DNA of 44,473 bases from Pseudomonas sp. QTF5 (GTDB lineage: Bacteria > Pseudomonadota > Gammaproteobacteria > Pseudomonadales > Pseudomonadaceae): positions 55,475 to 99,947 of the forward strand of contig NZ_AZRW02000019.1 of assembly GCF_000512695.2 (NCBI RefSeq), in the 5' to 3' direction. Every line of letters begins with the position of its first letter. Within the stretch, counting starts at the first letter, position 1. The notes under the pieces were generated by a model. It worked only from the letters and a program-made list of their open reading frames with translations. It was not told where the DNA came from and searched no databases. The translations under genes were made by a program, and so were the position numbers. Shown here one piece after another: positions 42,677 through 44,473 of the stretch.

Positions 42677-43218
42677 AAGACACCGGGCAAAGTTCGATGG
42701 TCAGGTTGTTCCTGACGTCCTATGACGATTTCAAGGTGCGCTTGCGCAGGCGCCTGGGTTCGGAGGATCTGGTCAACGACGTCCTGCACGAAACCTACCT
42801 GCGGGTCGACCGCATGGAAGCCCCGCCGAACATCGCACAACCCAATGCCTACCTCTACCGCATGGCCCTGAACATTGCTGCCGACCGGCGCCAGTCGGAC
42901 GCCCGGTTGCTGACCGGCAGTGAGGTGGAGGAGCTGTTGCAGGTGTCCGACGAAGCGCTCGACCCGGCGCGGGTGGTGGGCGGTCAGAAGGAAATTCAGT
43001 CGCTGCTCAAAGCGCTGTACGAATTGCCGGCGCGTCGGCGCAAGATCTTTATCGCCGCGCGCCTGGAAGAGGCGCCGCACCTGGAAATCTCCCAGCGTTT
43101 CGGCATTTCGACACGGATGGTCGAGAAGGAAATCAAAGCTGCGTTGGGCCATTGCGCCGCGCGCCTGGAAAGAAAAGTCATTCAGCGGTTCGGTCCCGGC
43201 GCGGGAAAACCGTCTTGA
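42673..43218 (+). CDS. ECF RNA polymerase sigma factor, FecI type
   Basis: 181 residues. Sigma region 2 spans about 12-78 (LGSEDLVNDVLHETYLRVDR, NAYLYRMALNIAADRRQSDA) and region 4 spans about 108-170 (LLKALYELPARRRKIFIAAR, LEISQRFGISTRMVEKEIKA). The start at 42673 overlaps the stop codon of the STN gene, with GGAAGGAG about 10 bases upstream. It would direct transcription of a nearby transport gene, probably a TonB-dependent receptor outside the window, under control of the FecR-type protein that follows. Confidence 0.93.
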   Translation: MKDTGQSSMVRLFLTSYDDFKVRLRRRLGSEDLVNDVLHETYLRVDRMEAPPNIAQPNAYLYRMALNIAADRRQSDARLLTGSEVEELLQVSDEALDPARVVGGQKEIQSLLKALYELPARRRKIFIAARLEEAPHLEISQRFGISTRMVEKEIKAALGHCAARLERKVIQRFGPGAGKPS

Positions 43219-43270
43219 TAGAAGAGTCCAGATTAATCCGTGAGTACCCCCGCGCTTGAACATCTTCCGT

Positions 43271-44197
43271 ATGTCATTCCCTGAGGCGACACCCCAGGAC
43301 CGGCTGCAAAGCGAAGCCCAGGACTGGTTGATCCTTTTGACCTCGGGCCGGGCGACCGTCGCCGATGCTCGTGCCTTGCGCCAGTGGTGCGCGCAAAGCC
43401 CCGAACACGCCCGTGCATTCGAGCAAAGCAAGCTGTTGTGGCAGCAGTTGCAACCCGCCGCCGAAGGTTTGCAGGCGCCGCGGCATCTGGGCCGTCGGGC
43501 GTTTCTTGGCGGCGCCATCGCGGCGTCCGCGGCGTTCTTGCTGATTCGTGGCACCGTGCCGGGCGGTTTTTCCGGGCTGGGCGCTGACTACATCACTGAA
43601 GTCGGCGAGCAGCGGCGGGTCGATCTGGCGGACGGCGTGAGCCTGGAGCTCAACACCCAGACGCGGATCAATCGCCGTGACAGTGCCGATGGCGAGCGCA
43701 ATTTCGAACTGGTCAGCGGCGAAGTCGAAGTCCTGACCCGTGCTCAGGCGCCGCTCAAGGTTCAGGCCGGGGCAGGGTGGTTGAGTGCGAGTCAGGCGCG
43801 GTTCAATCTGCGCAATACCGATCAGAGCGTATGCGTTACCTGTCTGGACGGCGCGTTGCAGGTCGATGTGCAGGGGCGCGGCATTCGCCTGGAATCAGGC
43901 CAGCAACTGACCTATGACGCCCAGCGAGTCGGCACGCCGCAAGCGGTCGACACCTCGGCGGTGATTGCCTGGCGCCAGCAAGTACTGGTGTTCAACGACG
44001 CTACGCTGTCGACGGTGATCGACGAGATCAACCGTTACCGCCCCGGTATGTTGCTGCTGCTCAACAGCGAGTTAGGCAAGCGCAAGGTTCAGGCCCGTTT
44101 CAGCCTGGATCAACTGGCGGGGGTGGCGTTGTTGATTCGCGATGCGTATGGGGCCAAATGCACTGAATTGCCGGGTGGGGTGGTGGTGCTCAGTTAG
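43271..44197 (+). CDS. FecR-type anti-sigma/sigma regulator
   Basis: 308 residues from ATG 43271. The cytoplasmic FecR N-terminal domain (DUF4880) spans about 10-60 (AQDWLILLTSGRATVADARA). A twin-arginine-type segment RRAFLGGAIAASAAFLLIRG at about 75-94 acts as signal or anchor. The periplasmic FecR domain follows (DLADGVSLELNTQTRINRRD), and the C-terminal STN-like part ends LPGGVVVLS. No ribosome binding site is seen at 43271. A GTG at 43240 opens a second frame that would join this one after a one-base deletion, so the annotated N-terminus may be wrong or the gene frameshifted. Confidence 0.85.
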   Translation: MSFPEATPQDRLQSEAQDWLILLTSGRATVADARALRQWCAQSPEHARAFEQSKLLWQQLQPAAEGLQAPRHLGRRAFLGGAIAASAAFLLIRGTVPGGFSGLGADYITEVGEQRRVDLADGVSLELNTQTRINRRDSADGERNFELVSGEVEVLTRAQAPLKVQAGAGWLSASQARFNLRNTDQSVCVTCLDGALQVDVQGRGIRLESGQQLTYDAQRVGTPQAVDTSAVIAWRQQVLVFNDATLSTVIDEINRYRPGMLLLLNSELGKRKVQARFSLDQLAGVALLIRDAYGAKCTELPGGVVVLS

Positions 44198-44473
44198 TGG
44201 TGGGCTTGAGGTTTTGGGTGTTGCGACTAGCGCCTTCGCGAGCAAGCCCGCTCCCACATGGGGTCTCCAGTGAGCATGGGTTTTGTGTACGCCAGAAATC
44301 CGATGTGTGAGGTGGTGCTCGGTTGATGTGATGGTGTCTGTGCTGATGCCATCGCGAGCAGGCTCGCTCCCACATGGGGTCTCCAGTGAACATGGATTTT
44401 GTGTACGCCGGAGATCAAATAATGAAATGGCTACCCCCGCCGCCCCCTGCGATCGCCCACTAAGCTTTCGCAG
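44198..44473. other. Non-coding end of window with repeated REP units
   Basis: There is no gene. It holds two REP arms in the same orientation, each followed by the same roughly 35-base tail (see the repeat entry). A receptor gene for the sigma/FecR system would be expected beyond this edge. Confidence 0.5.
44234..44416. repeat. Direct repeat of a REP arm plus tail
   Basis: REP arms at 44234-44258 and 44351-44374 point the same way. The segments 44251-44300 and 44367-44416 share about 50 bases with few changes (CATGGGGTCTCCAGTGA, then TTTTGTGTACGCC). The repeat period is 116 bases, consistent with tandem duplication of the whole unit. Confidence 0.88.

Overview
The window is a chromosomal segment of a Pseudomonas, most likely of the P. 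fluorescens group. The evidence is high-GC coding sequence, many copies of the Pseudomonas REP/BIME palindrome (core TGTGGGAGCGGGCTTGCTCG), a 1635-residue GdhB-type NAD-glutamate dehydrogenase beside a moxR/bat operon, and a short RHS-core protein typical of this group. No rRNA, tRNA, CRISPR array or insertion-sequence transposase was found.

Layout. (1) 347-3827: a secreted YCF48-like beta-propeller protein and an RND/MMPL exporter form an operon. (2) 4006-12704: a sugar-acid (pentonate-type) catabolic locus with a FadR-type GntR regulator, an IlvD/Edd [2Fe-2S] dehydratase, a divergent MFS importer, an AraD1/FAH-fold enzyme, a 2-oxoglutarate-semialdehyde-type dehydrogenase, a DUF5629-like small protein and a periplasmic lactonase. 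Together they would take an aldonolactone to 2-oxoglutarate. Two near-identical 15-bp operator-like sites lie in the divergent dehydratase/importer promoter region. (3) 12860-13953: four very small secreted or membrane proteins of unknown function. (4) 14110-19585 (minus): sbcD-sbcC-GST, joined by ATGA overlaps. (5) 19716-26585 (minus): moxR-DUF58-DUF4381-batA-batB/C-batD. (6) 26840-31734: an accessory island, low in GC over much of its length, between the bat operon and gdhB. It holds an apparent RiPP (ribosomally made, modified peptide) operon on the minus strand: a 37-codon Cys-free precursor with a perfect Shine-Dalgarno, a 28-nt perfect palindrome, a stand-alone YcaO enzyme and an ABC exporter. 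Beside it are a decayed duplicate of a small acidic gene and an RHS-core protein whose C-terminus looks like a clan-CD (caspase/CPD-like) cysteine protease. (7) 32083-37847: the intact small acidic gene and gdhB. (8) 38049-41810: a cupin, an ABM monooxygenase, a MocR regulator divergent from an AhpD-like protein, and a small secreted protein. (9) 42002-44197: an STN/TonB-C-like periplasmic protein, a FecI-type sigma factor and a FecR-type regulator, a cell-surface signalling set without its receptor in the window.

The best candidate for an undescribed system is the YcaO operon at 26840-29934. The precursor has no cysteine, the YcaO has no PxPxP tail and no E1-like/ocin-ThiF or TfuA partner nearby, and the exporter has no C39 peptidase domain. 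It therefore fits none of the standard YcaO classes (azoline peptides, TfuA-dependent thioamides, bottromycin-like macroamidines) without further evidence. Family calls come from motifs read by eye; no database search was run.
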